A stretch of DNA of 64,000 bases from Streptomyces sp. CB02261 (GTDB lineage: Bacteria > Actinomycetota > Actinomycetes > Streptomycetales > Streptomycetaceae). The position numbers were made by a program, and so were the translations under genes. A model generated the notes under the pieces. The model was not told the DNA's origin, did not search any database, and saw only the letters and a program-made list of their open reading frames with translations. Positions 43,725 through 52,624 of this stretch are shown here, piece by piece. Where the stretch lies: assembly GCF_001905665.1 (NCBI RefSeq), contig NZ_LIVX01000004.1, positions 123,705-187,704 on the forward strand. Direction: 5' to 3'. Within the stretch, counting starts at the first letter, position 1. Every line of letters starts with the position of its first letter.

Positions 43725-44250
43725 GGCCATAGGCCCGAGAACCCGGCGGACGTCCACGCCCCGCCCCCGCGGTCTGCGACGCACACGCGCCTACGCCGGG
43801 GCCGGGCCACCCGCCCGTGTGGGCACCCGCCCCGAGGCCGGGCCACCCGCCCGTCTGGACACGGGGGACGGCGCGGGGTCCGGCCCACCGCCCCGAGGCC
43901 GGGCCACCCGCCCCCGCCCCGCGCCCGTGTGGGCATTCGTCCCGCTGGGGCGGGACGGGTGGGCACACGGGACGGCGCCCTTGGCGGCGCCTCCGCCCCT
44001 TGTGCCTTGACCCGCACCCCGTGTGCGGCGCGCACCGGGTGCGGGTTCAGGCGCAGGAGCCTGGGCCCGGCACGGGGCGCCGTTCCGTTGTGCCCACCCG
44101 TTCCGCCCTGGGGTCCCCCCGGACGGAGTCTGGGGGAGGAACGAATGCCCACAATGCGGGGGCAAAGGCCCACAGCGGGCGTGGCAGGCGGGGCCCGCCT
44201 CCGCGCCCCGCAACGCGGGCCGCCCCAGCCGCCCAGAGGCGTAGCCCCCC
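43725..44250. repeat. Repeat-rich intergenic region, 526 bp, no gene
   Basis: It lies between converging glycerate kinase and PucR-type genes. GGGCCACCCGCCC occurs at 43804, 43840 and 43901; GCCCGTGTGGGCA at 43813 and 43923. A long hairpin occupies 44010-44046 (10-bp perfect outer arms 44010-44019 and 44037-44046, inner GTGTGC/GCGCAC with one wobble). A second hairpin at 44115-44137 has a TCCCCCGGAC arm and a 3-nt loop. These look like dispersed Streptomyces intergenic palindromes; they may terminate both genes. Confidence 0.65.
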
Positions 44251-45450
44251 TCACCCCTGGGACGTCAAGCGGAACGCGTCCAGCGCCAGGGTCATCTCCG
44301 TCAGGTCCCGCGGGCGGGACAGTGACCGGGACGTCAGCTGCTCCAGGCGGCGCAGGCGGTTGAAGACCGTGTTCCGGTGGCAGTACAGCCGCCCCGCCGC
44401 CCGCCCCGCCGACCCCTCGCAGTCCAGCCACGCGTCCAGCGTCTCCAGGAGCACCGCCCGGTCGGCAGGGTCCAGTTCCAGCAGGCCGCCCAGGACGTCC
44501 GAGACCAGCAGGCTCGCCATCTCCGGCTGGCCCACCACCAGCGCCCCCGCCATCCGCCGGTCGAGCCGCACGATCTGCCGGCTGCCCGGCGGGCAGGTCC
44601 GCAGCGCCAGTTCCGCGAGCCGCCGCGCCCGGCCCAGCTCGGTGAGGCCCACCACCACCGGACTGATCCCGCCCGGCCCCGGGCACCGCCCGTCGAGGAG
44701 CTCGGACAGCGCGTCCAGACCGGTGTCCCCGGCCAGCGCCACCACCCCCAGCTCGCAGTCCGCGCCCATCCGCCACAGGAACCGCACGCCCTCGCCCTGC
44801 ACCTGCCGGTGGAACGGCTCCCGCTCCTCCCGCCGGTCGTAGCGCAGCACCACCACCGCGTACCGCCCCTGCTCCGGCAGGTCGAGGCCCGCCGCCGCCC
44901 GCGACACCAGCTCGGGCGACCGCTGGCCCTGGAGCAGCGCGTCCAGGAGCGCCTGGAGCTGCTCGTCCGTCCGGCGGCGCAGCTCCAGCTCCGTCGACCG
45001 ATACGCCTCCGACACCGTGTCCGCCTGCGCGTCCACCGCCGACCACACCGTCGTCGCCGACTGCATCAGCGCCGCCAGCTGCGCCGCGTCCGACCCGGCG
45101 CCCTCGATCAGCGCGTCCCAGACCAGATGGCCCGCGTGCCGGTACGCGTGCACGACCAGTTCCAGCGGCATGCCCTGGGCGGCCCGTCGCCGGCCCATCA
45201 TCTCCGCGTGCTCCAGGTCCCGTCGGGGCGAGTTCCGCGGCGCCGAGATCATCTCGATCCCGATCCGCATCGCCTCCTGGGCCTCCTGCCAGTGCGTGTC
45301 GTACGCAAGGATCCGCCCGTAGGCGGGCTCGTAGGCGTGGAGTTCCTTCAGATGCTCGTCCACCAGCTCCGGCACCCGCTCCAGAAGCGCCGTGCACGCC
45401 TGAGCGAGCACCTTCCAGTCGTCACCGGTCCGCCGTCTGCGCCGTCCCAT
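44251..45450 (-). CDS. PucR-family transcriptional regulator (CdaR-like)
   Basis: A 399-aa protein. The N-terminal helical RsbR/PucR-like sensor (about residues 1-165) is followed by a GGDEF-like degenerate middle domain and a C-terminal PucR HTH (AGRAAGRLYCHRNTVFNRLRRLEQL, about residues 350-375). No Walker or catalytic motifs. It is divergent from the liv operon, 195 bp away, and is the natural regulator for it; overlapping palindromes at 45494-45516 lie between. ATG 45450 is used; a GTG 15 nt upstream is possible. Confidence 0.88.
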   Translation of the reverse strand: MGRRRRRTGDDWKVLAQACTALLERVPELVDEHLKELHAYEPAYGRILAYDTHWQEAQEAMRIGIEMISAPRNSPRRDLEHAEMMGRRRAAQGMPLELVVHAYRHAGHLVWDALIEGAGSDAAQLAALMQSATTVWSAVDAQADTVSEAYRSTELELRRRTDEQLQALLDALLQGQRSPELVSRAAAGLDLPEQGRYAVVVLRYDRREEREPFHRQVQGEGVRFLWRMGADCELGVVALAGDTGLDALSELLDGRCPGPGGISPVVVGLTELGRARRLAELALRTCPPGSRQIVRLDRRMAGALVVGQPEMASLLVSDVLGGLLELDPADRAVLLETLDAWLDCEGSAGRAAGRLYCHRNTVFNRLRRLEQLTSRSLSRPRDLTEMTLALDAFRLTSQG

Positions 45451-45493
45451 GCCGGGAGGATCCACCGCCGCGGCCCCGCCGCACACCCCTGAC

Positions 45494-45516
45494 GCGCACT
45501 GTTGTGCGCATGCACA
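45494..45516. promoter_or_regulatory. Overlapping palindromes between PucR-type regulator and liv operon
   Basis: GCGCAC-TGTT-GTGCGC (45494-45509) overlaps TGTGC-GCAT-GCACA (45503-45516). They lie 44 nt upstream of the regulator start and 130 nt upstream of livF. Candidate operator for the regulator. Confidence 0.5.
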
Positions 45517-45645
45517 GCCGCCCGCCGTCCGCGCTGGTCACCGGCAGCGTTTCGGCCGCGGGACGTGGACGCGCGGTCGGGCGCGGTGTTGGGGTGAGCG
45601 CCACTGAACGGCCGAGTAACAAAGACGGCCGGGGAAAGGGGAACC

Positions 45646-46464
45646 ATGGGAGGTACCGCACCCGCTCTCGAGGTGACGGACCTGACGGCGGGATACGGAC
45701 CGGTACGTGCGTTGCGGCGGGTGTCGCTGACCGTGCCGGCGGGCGAGGTCGTCACCGTCCTGGGAGGCAACGGAGCCGGCAAGTCCACGCTGCTGCGGGC
45801 GGTCTCGCGCACCCTGCGGTTCCACGGCGGCGCCGTGGTCTCGGGCACGGTGAGCCGCGACGGACGGCCGCTCGACGGGCTGCCGCCGGACCGGGTCGTC
45901 GCGGCCGGCGTCTCCCAGGTGCCCGAGGGCCGCCAGGTCTTCGCCCGGATGACGGTCGAGGACAACCTGCGTGCCGGGGCGCTCGGCGGGCGCGGCGACC
46001 GGGCGGCGAAGGCCGCCGCCCTGCGCCGGGTCCACGAGCTGTTCCCGGTCCTGGCCGAGCGCGCCCGCCAGCAGGCCGGGCTGCTCTCGGGCGGCGAGCA
46101 GCAGATGCTGGCGGTCGGCCGCGCGCTGATGGCCGGGCCCGACCTGCTCCTGCTCGACGAGCCCTCCCTCGGGCTCGCCCCGCTGATGGCGGCCCGGATC
46201 GCGGACGCGATCCGCGAGATCAACGCGCAGGGCACGGCCGTGCTCCTGGTCGAGCAGAACGCGGCGCTCGCGCTGCGGCTCGCCTCCCGCGCCTACGTCC
46301 TGGAGGTCGGCGAGGTCACCCTGTCCGGCCCCGCCGCCGAGCTGGCGGCCTCCGACGAGGTACGCCGCCGCTACCTGGGTGTCGTCGACGAGGACGCCGC
46401 CGCCGACGCGGCCCGCGCCGACGCCTCGCACCCGGTCCTGTCCCGCTGGGAGGATTCCCGATGA
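45646..46464 (+). CDS. livF: Branched-chain amino-acid ABC transporter ATPase LivF
   Basis: A 272-aa ATPase: Walker A GGNGAGKST, VPEGRQVFARMTVEDNL (typical LivF), signature LSGGEQQMLAVGRAL, Walker B LLLLDEPSLGLAP. The C-terminus has an Ala/Asp-rich extension. First gene of the operon; AAGGGGAACC precedes the ATG. The gene order livF-livG-livH-livM-binding protein is the reverse of the common order with the binding protein first. Confidence 0.93.
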   Translation: MGGTAPALEVTDLTAGYGPVRALRRVSLTVPAGEVVTVLGGNGAGKSTLLRAVSRTLRFHGGAVVSGTVSRDGRPLDGLPPDRVVAAGVSQVPEGRQVFARMTVEDNLRAGALGGRGDRAAKAAALRRVHELFPVLAERARQQAGLLSGGEQQMLAVGRALMAGPDLLLLDEPSLGLAPLMAARIADAIREINAQGTAVLLVEQNAALALRLASRAYVLEVGEVTLSGPAAELAASDEVRRRYLGVVDEDAAADAARADASHPVLSRWEDSR

Positions 46465-47270
46465 CCGACGCACCAGCGCCGCCCGCGGCCGCCCCGGGCG
46501 TCCCCGCCCTCGTCGTCGAGGGCCTCACCGTCCGCTTCGCCGGGCTCACCGCCCTCGACGGCGTCGGCTTCACCGTCCGGCCCGGCACCGTGCACGCCCT
46601 CATCGGGCCGAACGGCGCCGGCAAGTCCACCTGCTTCAACGTGCTCTCCGGTGTGTACCGGGCCACGGAGGGCTCCGTCCGTCTCGGCGCGCACGAGCTG
46701 ACCCAGCTGCCCCCGCACCGGATCGCGGACCTCGGCGTCGGCCGGATCTTCCAGAACCTGGCCCTGCCGCCCCGCGCCAGCGTCGAGGACAGCCTGATGC
46801 TCGGCCGCCACCGCCTGACCCGTACCGGCTTCGTCGCCGCCGGGCTCCGGCTCCCCTCCGCCGTACGGGAGGAGGCGCGCCACCGCGCCAGGGTCCGGGA
46901 GATCGCCGCGTTCGTCGGTCTGGAGAAGCAGCTCGCCCAGCCCGCGGGCTCCCTGCCGTACGGGCAGCAGAAGCTCGCCGAACTCGCCCGCGCCCTCTGC
47001 ATGGAGCCGAAGCTCCTGCTGCTCGACGAGCCCGTCGCCGGCATGACCGCCGACGAGCGGGTCCGTACCGCCTCGGTCATCGCGGGTGTCCGCGACAGCC
47101 TCGGCATCTCGGTCCTTCTCGTCGAGCACGACATGGGCCTGGTGATGCGGCTCGCCGACTCCGTCACCGTCCTCGACTTCGGCCGCCGCATCGCGGACGG
47201 GGCACCCGCCGCCGTCCAGAACGACCCGGCGGTCGTCCGCGCCTACCTCGGAGAGGAGTCCGCCGCGTGA
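46461..47270 (+). CDS. livG: Branched-chain amino-acid ABC transporter ATPase LivG
   Basis: A 269-aa ATPase with Walker A GPNGAGKST, GVGRIFQNLALPPRASVEDSL, a LivG-type signature LPYGQQKLAELARAL instead of LSGGQ, Walker B LLLLDEPVAGM and switch VEHDMGLVM. Overlaps livF by 4 nt (ATGA). Confidence 0.93.
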   Translation: MTDAPAPPAAAPGVPALVVEGLTVRFAGLTALDGVGFTVRPGTVHALIGPNGAGKSTCFNVLSGVYRATEGSVRLGAHELTQLPPHRIADLGVGRIFQNLALPPRASVEDSLMLGRHRLTRTGFVAAGLRLPSAVREEARHRARVREIAAFVGLEKQLAQPAGSLPYGQQKLAELARALCMEPKLLLLDEPVAGMTADERVRTASVIAGVRDSLGISVLLVEHDMGLVMRLADSVTVLDFGRRIADGAPAAVQNDPAVVRAYLGEESAA

Positions 47271-48157
47271 GCACCTTCGCCGAGTTCCTGATCAACGGCA
47301 TCTCACTGGGCTCGATCTACGCCCTCATCGCCCTCGGCTTCGTGGTCATCTTCCGCGCCACCGAGGTCGTCAACTTCGCCCACGCCTCCCTGCTCCTGGC
47401 CGGCGGCTACGTCACCGCCGTACTCCACGAGGAGATCGGCTTCTGGCCCGCCCTGCTCGCGGGCATCGCGGGCGCGGCGGTGGTGGGAGCGGCCGTCGAG
47501 TTCCTCGTGATGCGCCGGCACCGGGGCGGCGACCACAGCGTCCTCGCCATCGTCACCATCGGCGTCGACATCCTGCTCGCGACCGAGCTGACCCGCCGGA
47601 TCGGGACGGACATCCTGGCCCTGGGCGACCCCTGGGGCGACGCCGTCGTCACGGTCGGGCCGGTCACGATCGCGGAGACCCGGATCGCCGCCCTGCTCGC
47701 CGCGGCCCTCCTCATCACCGCGTTCCTGCTCGCGTTCCGGTACACCTCCTGGGGCGTCGCCATGCGGGCCGCCGCCGAGAACCAGGAGACCGCGGCCCTC
47801 ATGGGCATCCGGCTCGGCCGGGTCTCGCTCGGCGCCTGGGCGGTCGCCGGCGGACTCGCCGCCGTCGCCGCGCTCTTCCTCACCGTCTTCCCGACGCCGG
47901 GCCTGGAGCGGGCCACCTCGCTCGCCGCGCTCAAGGCCTTCCCCGCCGCCATCCTCGGCGGCCTCGACTCCACGACGGGCGCCCTCGTCGGCGGTCTCCT
48001 CGTCGGCGTGACGGAGTCCCTCGCCACCGGCTACCAGGGCGACCTGGCGTTCCTCGGCCGCGGGATCGGCGACCTGGCCCCCTATCTCGTCATGGTCGCG
48101 GTGCTCCTGATCCGCCCGGCCGGACTCTTCGGTACGAAGGAGCTGGCCCGTGTCTGA
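47267..48157 (+). CDS. livH: Branched-chain amino-acid ABC transporter permease LivH
   Basis: A 296-aa permease with about eight transmembrane helices. NGISLGSIYALIALGFVVIFRATEVVNFAHA at the N-terminus and RAAAENQETAALMGI are LivH hallmarks. GTG 47267 overlaps the livG stop. Confidence 0.93.
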   Translation: MSTFAEFLINGISLGSIYALIALGFVVIFRATEVVNFAHASLLLAGGYVTAVLHEEIGFWPALLAGIAGAAVVGAAVEFLVMRRHRGGDHSVLAIVTIGVDILLATELTRRIGTDILALGDPWGDAVVTVGPVTIAETRIAALLAAALLITAFLLAFRYTSWGVAMRAAAENQETAALMGIRLGRVSLGAWAVAGGLAAVAALFLTVFPTPGLERATSLAALKAFPAAILGGLDSTTGALVGGLLVGVTESLATGYQGDLAFLGRGIGDLAPYLVMVAVLLIRPAGLFGTKELARV

Positions 48158-49280
48158 GACCCTCGCCCGGAGCGGCCTCCGGGTCCGTACCCCCGCGGTG
48201 TACGGGTGGGCCGCCGCCGGCCTCGTCCTCGTCGTCCTGCCCTTCTACCTGGACCGCTTCTGGCTCCAGGCGGGCCTGTTCGCGATGGCCGCCGCCCTCG
48301 GCGCGATCGGCATCAACCTGCTGACCGGCGCCACCGGCCAGCTCTCCATGGGGCACGCCTTCTTCCTCGCCGTCGGCGCCTACGGCTACTGCGCCTTCGC
48401 CGGTGACGGCGCCGACGGACTCGCCGGACTCGGCCTCCCCGGCTGGCTCGCCGCCATCCTGGCGGTCGCCCTCGCGGGCCTGGCGGGCGGGGTGTTCAGC
48501 CCCATCGCGGGCCGGCTGCGCGGTGCGTACCTCGGCATCGCCACCCTCGCCCTGATCTTCATCGGGCAGCACGTCCTGTTCAACGCGCACGACGTCACCG
48601 GCGGGTACAACGGCCGGGCCGTCCCGCCGCTCTCCCTCTTCGGCCTCACCTTCGACGACAGCGAACTCCTCGTCGCCCAGGTGCCGTTCGGTGCGGTGGA
48701 GAAGCTCTGGTACCTCGGTCTCGTGCTGCTCCTCGCCGGGGTGGTCTTCGCCCGCGGTGTGCTGCGGGGCCGCCCCGGCCGGGCGATGAACGCCATCCGG
48801 GACCACCGGATCGCCGCCGGGGTGATGGGCATCCCGGTGGCCCGCTACCGCGCCGCCGTCTTCGTCCTTTCCTCCATGTACGCGGGCCTGGCGGGTGTCC
48901 TGCTCGCCCTGGTCTTCCAGCGCACGGTGCCCGAGTACTTCGGCATGGCGCTCTCCCTCGAATACCTGGCCATGATCGTCATCGGCGGTCTCGGCTCGGT
49001 CGCCGGCGCGGTGGCCGGAGGCGTCTTCGTCTCCCTCCTGCCGCAGCTCCTCAACCGGTACAGCGACGCCCTGCCCCTGGTCTCCGCCCCCGGGACGGGC
49101 GGCATCGCACCGGGCGAGGCCTCGCGCTACCTGTACGGCGCCGCCGTGGTCGCGGTGGTGCTGTTCCTGCCCGGAGGTCTGGCCCGGCTCGCGGCCCGGC
49201 GGCCCGGCGCCCCCAAGAACCCCACGTCCCCCACTCCACCCGACACCTCTTCCACCGAACCCTCAGGGGAGGCACGATGA
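48150..49280 (+). CDS. livM: Branched-chain amino-acid ABC transporter permease LivM
   Basis: A 376-aa permease. INLLTGATGQLSMGHAFFLAVGAYGYC and RAMNAIRDHRIAAGVMGIPVARYRAAVFVLSSMYAG are conserved LivM segments, with about ten helices. The C-terminal 40 residues are Pro/Ser/Thr-rich and cytoplasmic. Overlaps livH by 8 nt. Confidence 0.93.
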   Translation: MSETLARSGLRVRTPAVYGWAAAGLVLVVLPFYLDRFWLQAGLFAMAAALGAIGINLLTGATGQLSMGHAFFLAVGAYGYCAFAGDGADGLAGLGLPGWLAAILAVALAGLAGGVFSPIAGRLRGAYLGIATLALIFIGQHVLFNAHDVTGGYNGRAVPPLSLFGLTFDDSELLVAQVPFGAVEKLWYLGLVLLLAGVVFARGVLRGRPGRAMNAIRDHRIAAGVMGIPVARYRAAVFVLSSMYAGLAGVLLALVFQRTVPEYFGMALSLEYLAMIVIGGLGSVAGAVAGGVFVSLLPQLLNRYSDALPLVSAPGTGGIAPGEASRYLYGAAVVAVVLFLPGGLARLAARRPGAPKNPTSPTPPDTSSTEPSGEAR

Positions 49281-50542
49281 CCCACCGACGACAGGCCGTG
49301 CGGGGCCTGGCCGCCGCGCTCGCCGCACTGGTCGCCCTCACCGCCGCCGGCTGCAGCTCGAAGGCCAAGACCGACGACGCCAAGCAGACCGACGCGGGCG
49401 GGGTGAAGACCGGCGAGGGCGTCACCGACAAGACGATCTCGCTCGGCGCGCTCACCGACATGACCGGGGTGTACGCCACCCTCGGCAAGAGCGTCACCCA
49501 GGCCCAGCAGCTGTACGTGAAGCAGGTCAACGCCGCCGGCGGCATCTGCGGCCGGCAGCTGGAGCTCACGGTCCGCGACCACGGCTACGACCCGCAGAAG
49601 GCGCTCGCCGCCTACACGGAGCTGGAGCCGAAGGTCGTCGGCTACCCGCAGTTCATCGGCTCCCCGTTCGTCGCCGCGGTCAAGTCCCGGGTCGACGGCC
49701 AGGACAAGGGCCTGGTCCTCCCGCAGGCCTGGTCGGCCTCGCTGCTCGGCTCCCCGTACATCCGCGTCCTGGGGTCCACGTACGACATCGAGACGATCAA
49801 CGCCGTCGACTTCCTGCTGAAGGAGAAGGGACTGAAGTCGGGCGACAAGCTCGGGCACGTCTACTTCGAGGGCGACTACGGCGAGAACGCCCTCAAGGGC
49901 TCGAAGTACGCGGCCGGGAAGGCGGGTCTCACCGTCGTCGAGCAGAAGATCAAGCCCACCGACAACGACATGTCGGCGCAGGTCGCCGCGTTGAAGCAGG
50001 CCGGGGTCAAGGCCATCGTGATCAGCGCGGGCCCGCGCCAGGCCGCCTCCCTCGTCGGCGTCGCCGCCGCCACCGGACTCAAGGTCCCGGTCGTCGGCAA
50101 CAACTCGGCCTTCGCCCCGCAGCTCCTCGGCACCCAGGCCGGACCCGCCCTGGAGAAGATGTACTGGTTCGCCTCCCCGAGCCTCCCCATCGGCGCGGAC
50201 ACCCCGACCGCGCAGAAGCTGGTCGCCGACTACAAGGCGGCCTACCCGGGCGACGCCCTCGACAACGGCATCGTCGCGGGCTGGACCGCCGCGGGCGTCT
50301 TCGGCGAGGCCCTCAAGAAGGCCTGCGCGAACAAGGACCTCACCCGTGACGGCGTCGGCAAGGCTCTCCTCACGATGACGGCCCACGACGCCGGCTTCGG
50401 CCTGAGCCACAACCTCGGCGACCCGAAGGCCCCGTCGTCCCGCGAGTCCGTCATCATCCAGCCGGACAAGTCCGTCCCCGGCGGCATGCGCACGGTGCGC
50501 CCGCCCTTCGTCTCGGACGCGGCGAAGGCCTACACCCCCTGA
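49277..50542 (+). CDS. Branched-chain amino-acid ABC transporter binding lipoprotein
   Basis: A 421-aa type-I periplasmic-binding-fold protein. The signal peptide ends in lipobox TAAGCSS. ISLGALTDMTGVYATLGKSVTQAQQLYVKQVNAAGGICGRQLEL is the LivJ/LivK-type N-terminal lobe. It binds branched-chain amino acids or a related amide (urea-type relatives exist). Last gene of the operon, ATGA overlap with livM. Confidence 0.92.
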   Translation: MTHRRQAVRGLAAALAALVALTAAGCSSKAKTDDAKQTDAGGVKTGEGVTDKTISLGALTDMTGVYATLGKSVTQAQQLYVKQVNAAGGICGRQLELTVRDHGYDPQKALAAYTELEPKVVGYPQFIGSPFVAAVKSRVDGQDKGLVLPQAWSASLLGSPYIRVLGSTYDIETINAVDFLLKEKGLKSGDKLGHVYFEGDYGENALKGSKYAAGKAGLTVVEQKIKPTDNDMSAQVAALKQAGVKAIVISAGPRQAASLVGVAAATGLKVPVVGNNSAFAPQLLGTQAGPALEKMYWFASPSLPIGADTPTAQKLVADYKAAYPGDALDNGIVAGWTAAGVFGEALKKACANKDLTRDGVGKALLTMTAHDAGFGLSHNLGDPKAPSSRESVIIQPDKSVPGGMRTVRPPFVSDAAKAYTP

Positions 50543-50562
50543 TCGACCACGCTCCACCCCGT

Positions 50563-50609
50563 GGGCCGGGTTTCACACGCGCGAAACACCGCGATGTGAA
50601 GCTCGGCCC
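50563..50609 (+). terminator. Hairpin ending the liv operon and abutting the next start codon
   Basis: A 14-bp stem (50563-50576 with 50596-50609; two G:U wobbles, no mismatch) with a 19-nt loop. Its 3' arm ends at the base before ATG 50610. It is the liv terminator and/or a structure that hides the start region of the acetyltransferase mRNA. Confidence 0.55.
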
Positions 50610-51611
50610 ATGAACGTGACGATCGAGGAGAACCGCTCCCACCCGCGCCTCCCTGACCTGCTGGCCGCCTACCACCTGCTCAACCAGGCCGAGAAGGGGA
50701 CGCCGGTCACCACGGTCGCCGGGCTCCCGGCCGTATACCGCGCGGAGGCAGAGGACCCGGCCACGGCCTTCGCCGCCGACACGGTCCTGCTCGCCACCCG
50801 GCCCGGCGACGACCTCCCGGCCGGCTGTGTCGTCCTCAAGGCCCCGTACGAGGGCCGGCCACCCGAGATCAAGCGGCTCTGGGTCGCGCCCGAGGCCCGC
50901 CGCAAGGGGATCGCGCAGGCCCTCATGACGGCGGCCCTGCGCCGGGCGGCGGCCTCCGGTGCCTCCGCCGTACGCCTCACGGTCTGGAACTGGCGGGAGG
51001 AGCCGCTGGCCCTCTACCGGCGCCTCGGCTTCGAGACCGTCGCCTCCTGGGACGAGCGGCCGGAACTGGTCTGCCTGGAGAAGCCGCTCGACGCCGTCGA
51101 GCGCCTCACCCCCGAGGACGTACGGGCCCACGCCTCCGCGGGTCTCGCCGCGCTCCTCGTCGACGCCGTGGACGGCGGCGCCTCCGTCGGCTTCCTGGCC
51201 CCCCTGGAGACCGCGGAGGCGGCCGCCTGGTGGACCGGGGTCGCCGACGAGACGGAGAGGGGCGTACGGGACGTCTGGGCGGCCCAGGGCCCCGACGGGC
51301 GCCTCGTCGGCGTCGTCACCCTGGTCCGGGCCGGCGCCGCGAACGGCCGGCACCGCGGTGAGGTCGCCCGGCTCCTGGTCCACCGCTCCGCCCGGGGCCG
51401 GGGCCTCGGGTACCGGCTCCTCGCCACGGCCGAGGCCCACGCCGCCGCCACGGGCCTGACCCTGCTCGTCCTGGACACCCAGACCGACAGCCCGGCCGAG
51501 CGCCTCTACCGGGGAGCGGGCTGGACGGCCGCCGGCACCATCCCGGACTTCGCCGCCGACCCGGCCGGCGTCCCGCGCGCCACGACGCTCTACTACAAGC
51601 GCCTCGGATAG
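50610..51611 (+). CDS. Tandem GNAT-family N-acetyltransferase
   Basis: A 333-aa protein with two GNAT domains. The first (about 1-160) has the acetyl-CoA loop VAPEARRKGIAQALMTAAL; the second (about 165-333) has VHRSARGRGLGYRLLATAE and the usual DTQTDSPAERLYRGAGW end. The acceptor is unknown. No Shine-Dalgarno is visible; a hairpin arm directly precedes the ATG. Confidence 0.88.
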   Translation: MNVTIEENRSHPRLPDLLAAYHLLNQAEKGTPVTTVAGLPAVYRAEAEDPATAFAADTVLLATRPGDDLPAGCVVLKAPYEGRPPEIKRLWVAPEARRKGIAQALMTAALRRAAASGASAVRLTVWNWREEPLALYRRLGFETVASWDERPELVCLEKPLDAVERLTPEDVRAHASAGLAALLVDAVDGGASVGFLAPLETAEAAAWWTGVADETERGVRDVWAAQGPDGRLVGVVTLVRAGAANGRHRGEVARLLVHRSARGRGLGYRLLATAEAHAAATGLTLLVLDTQTDSPAERLYRGAGWTAAGTIPDFAADPAGVPRATTLYYKRLG

Positions 51612-51625
51612 CCGCGGGCCGCGCG

Positions 51626-51728
51626 AAGGGACCCCGGGAGGCTGTCGGAGGCCGCGCGAAGGGCCCCGGGAGGCTGCCGCGGGCGACGCGAAAGGGCCCC
51701 GGGAGGCTGTTCGCCTCCCGGGGCCCTT
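51626..51728. terminator. Bidirectional terminator with triplicated left arm
   Basis: A perfect 16-bp stem (51692-51707 with 51713-51728, 5-nt loop) lies between converging genes. The left arm sequence AAGGG(A)CCCCGGGAGGCTG is present three times with a 33-bp period (51626, 51659, 51692), so alternative, longer-loop hairpins can form with the single right arm. Confidence 0.8.
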
Positions 51729-51745
51729 CCGTACGTCGTCGTCCG

Positions 51746-52624
51746 CTACGGCAGCTGTGCCGCCCGCGCCTCCCGGCTCTCACGCCGGTTGCCGCGGAAG
51801 GTGTTCACCCGACGGGCCGTCGCGAAGAGGGGGATCACGGCGCCCATCACGACCTGCAGCGCGCAGCCCGCCTGGAGCAGGAACGCACCGCCCGGCGCGT
51901 CGAACGCCCAGGCCGCCAGCATGCCCATCGCACCGACGATCCAGCTGAGCATCGCCACCGCGAGGACACCCCGCGGCTTGGGGTACTCGACCCGGCTCAC
52001 CATCAGCCAGGCCACCCCGATGATCGCGAGCAGCGTCGGGACGAACGGCAGCTCCAGGAGCACGATCGAGACCACCGTCAGCGCGCCGAAGGGGCTCGGC
52101 ATGCCCTGGAACATGCCGTCCTTCATGGTCACGCAGGAGAATCTCGCCAGCCGCAGCACCACCGCGAGGAGCACCGCCACCGCGGCCACCGCGGAGACCT
52201 TCTGCTGAGCACCGTCCGGGACCGCGACCATTCCGTACACGAGTACGAAGTAGGCCGGGGCCAGACCGAAGCTGATCAGGTCCGACAGGTTGTCGAGCTC
52301 GGCGCCCATCGGCGACGAGCGCAGCTTGCGGGCCACGATGCCGTCGAACAGGTCGAAGATCGCCGCGCACAGCATCAGGATCACGGCGGTGGCGGCGCTG
52401 TTGCGCGCCATGCCGGTCTCGGTGCTGCCCGTGAGGTGCGGGATGAGGATGCCCGTGGTGGTGAAGTACACCGCCATGAATCCACAGGTGGCGTTACCGA
52501 GCGTGAGGGCGTCCGCTATGGACAGCCTCAACGACAGCGGCATCTCCTCGGCCTCGTCGCCCGCCTCGTCATCGGTGCCGGCGACCCAGTCGGCGGCCCG
52601 TGTGTCGGGATCAATCACGGTCAA
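51746..52624 (-). CDS. pssA: CDP-diacylglycerol--serine O-phosphatidyltransferase
   Basis: A 292-aa membrane enzyme with the CDP-alcohol phosphotransferase motif AAIFDLFDGIVARKLRSSPMGAELDNLSD (DGx2ARx8Gx3Dx3D; shown here with its Asp residues at about 92-117) and about seven transmembrane helices. It makes phosphatidylserine, which the upstream psd product decarboxylates to phosphatidylethanolamine. Start: TTG 52624 has GGGGTG 7 nt upstream and gives MTVIDPD; GTG 52618 is an alternative. Either way it overlaps the psd stop. Confidence 0.94.
   Translation of the reverse strand: MTVIDPDTRAADWVAGTDDEAGDEAEEMPLSLRLSIADALTLGNATCGFMAVYFTTTGILIPHLTGSTETGMARNSAATAVILMLCAAIFDLFDGIVARKLRSSPMGAELDNLSDLISFGLAPAYFVLVYGMVAVPDGAQQKVSAVAAVAVLLAVVLRLARFSCVTMKDGMFQGMPSPFGALTVVSIVLLELPFVPTLLAIIGVAWLMVSRVEYPKPRGVLAVAMLSWIVGAMGMLAAWAFDAPGGAFLLQAGCALQVVMGAVIPLFATARRVNTFRGNRRESREARAAQLP

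Noticed and set aside
43619..45397. Minus-strand open frame of 592 codons through the repeat region
   Set aside because: It overlaps the PucR-type gene in another frame and the repeat-rich gap; Gly/Arg/Pro-rich and without domains.
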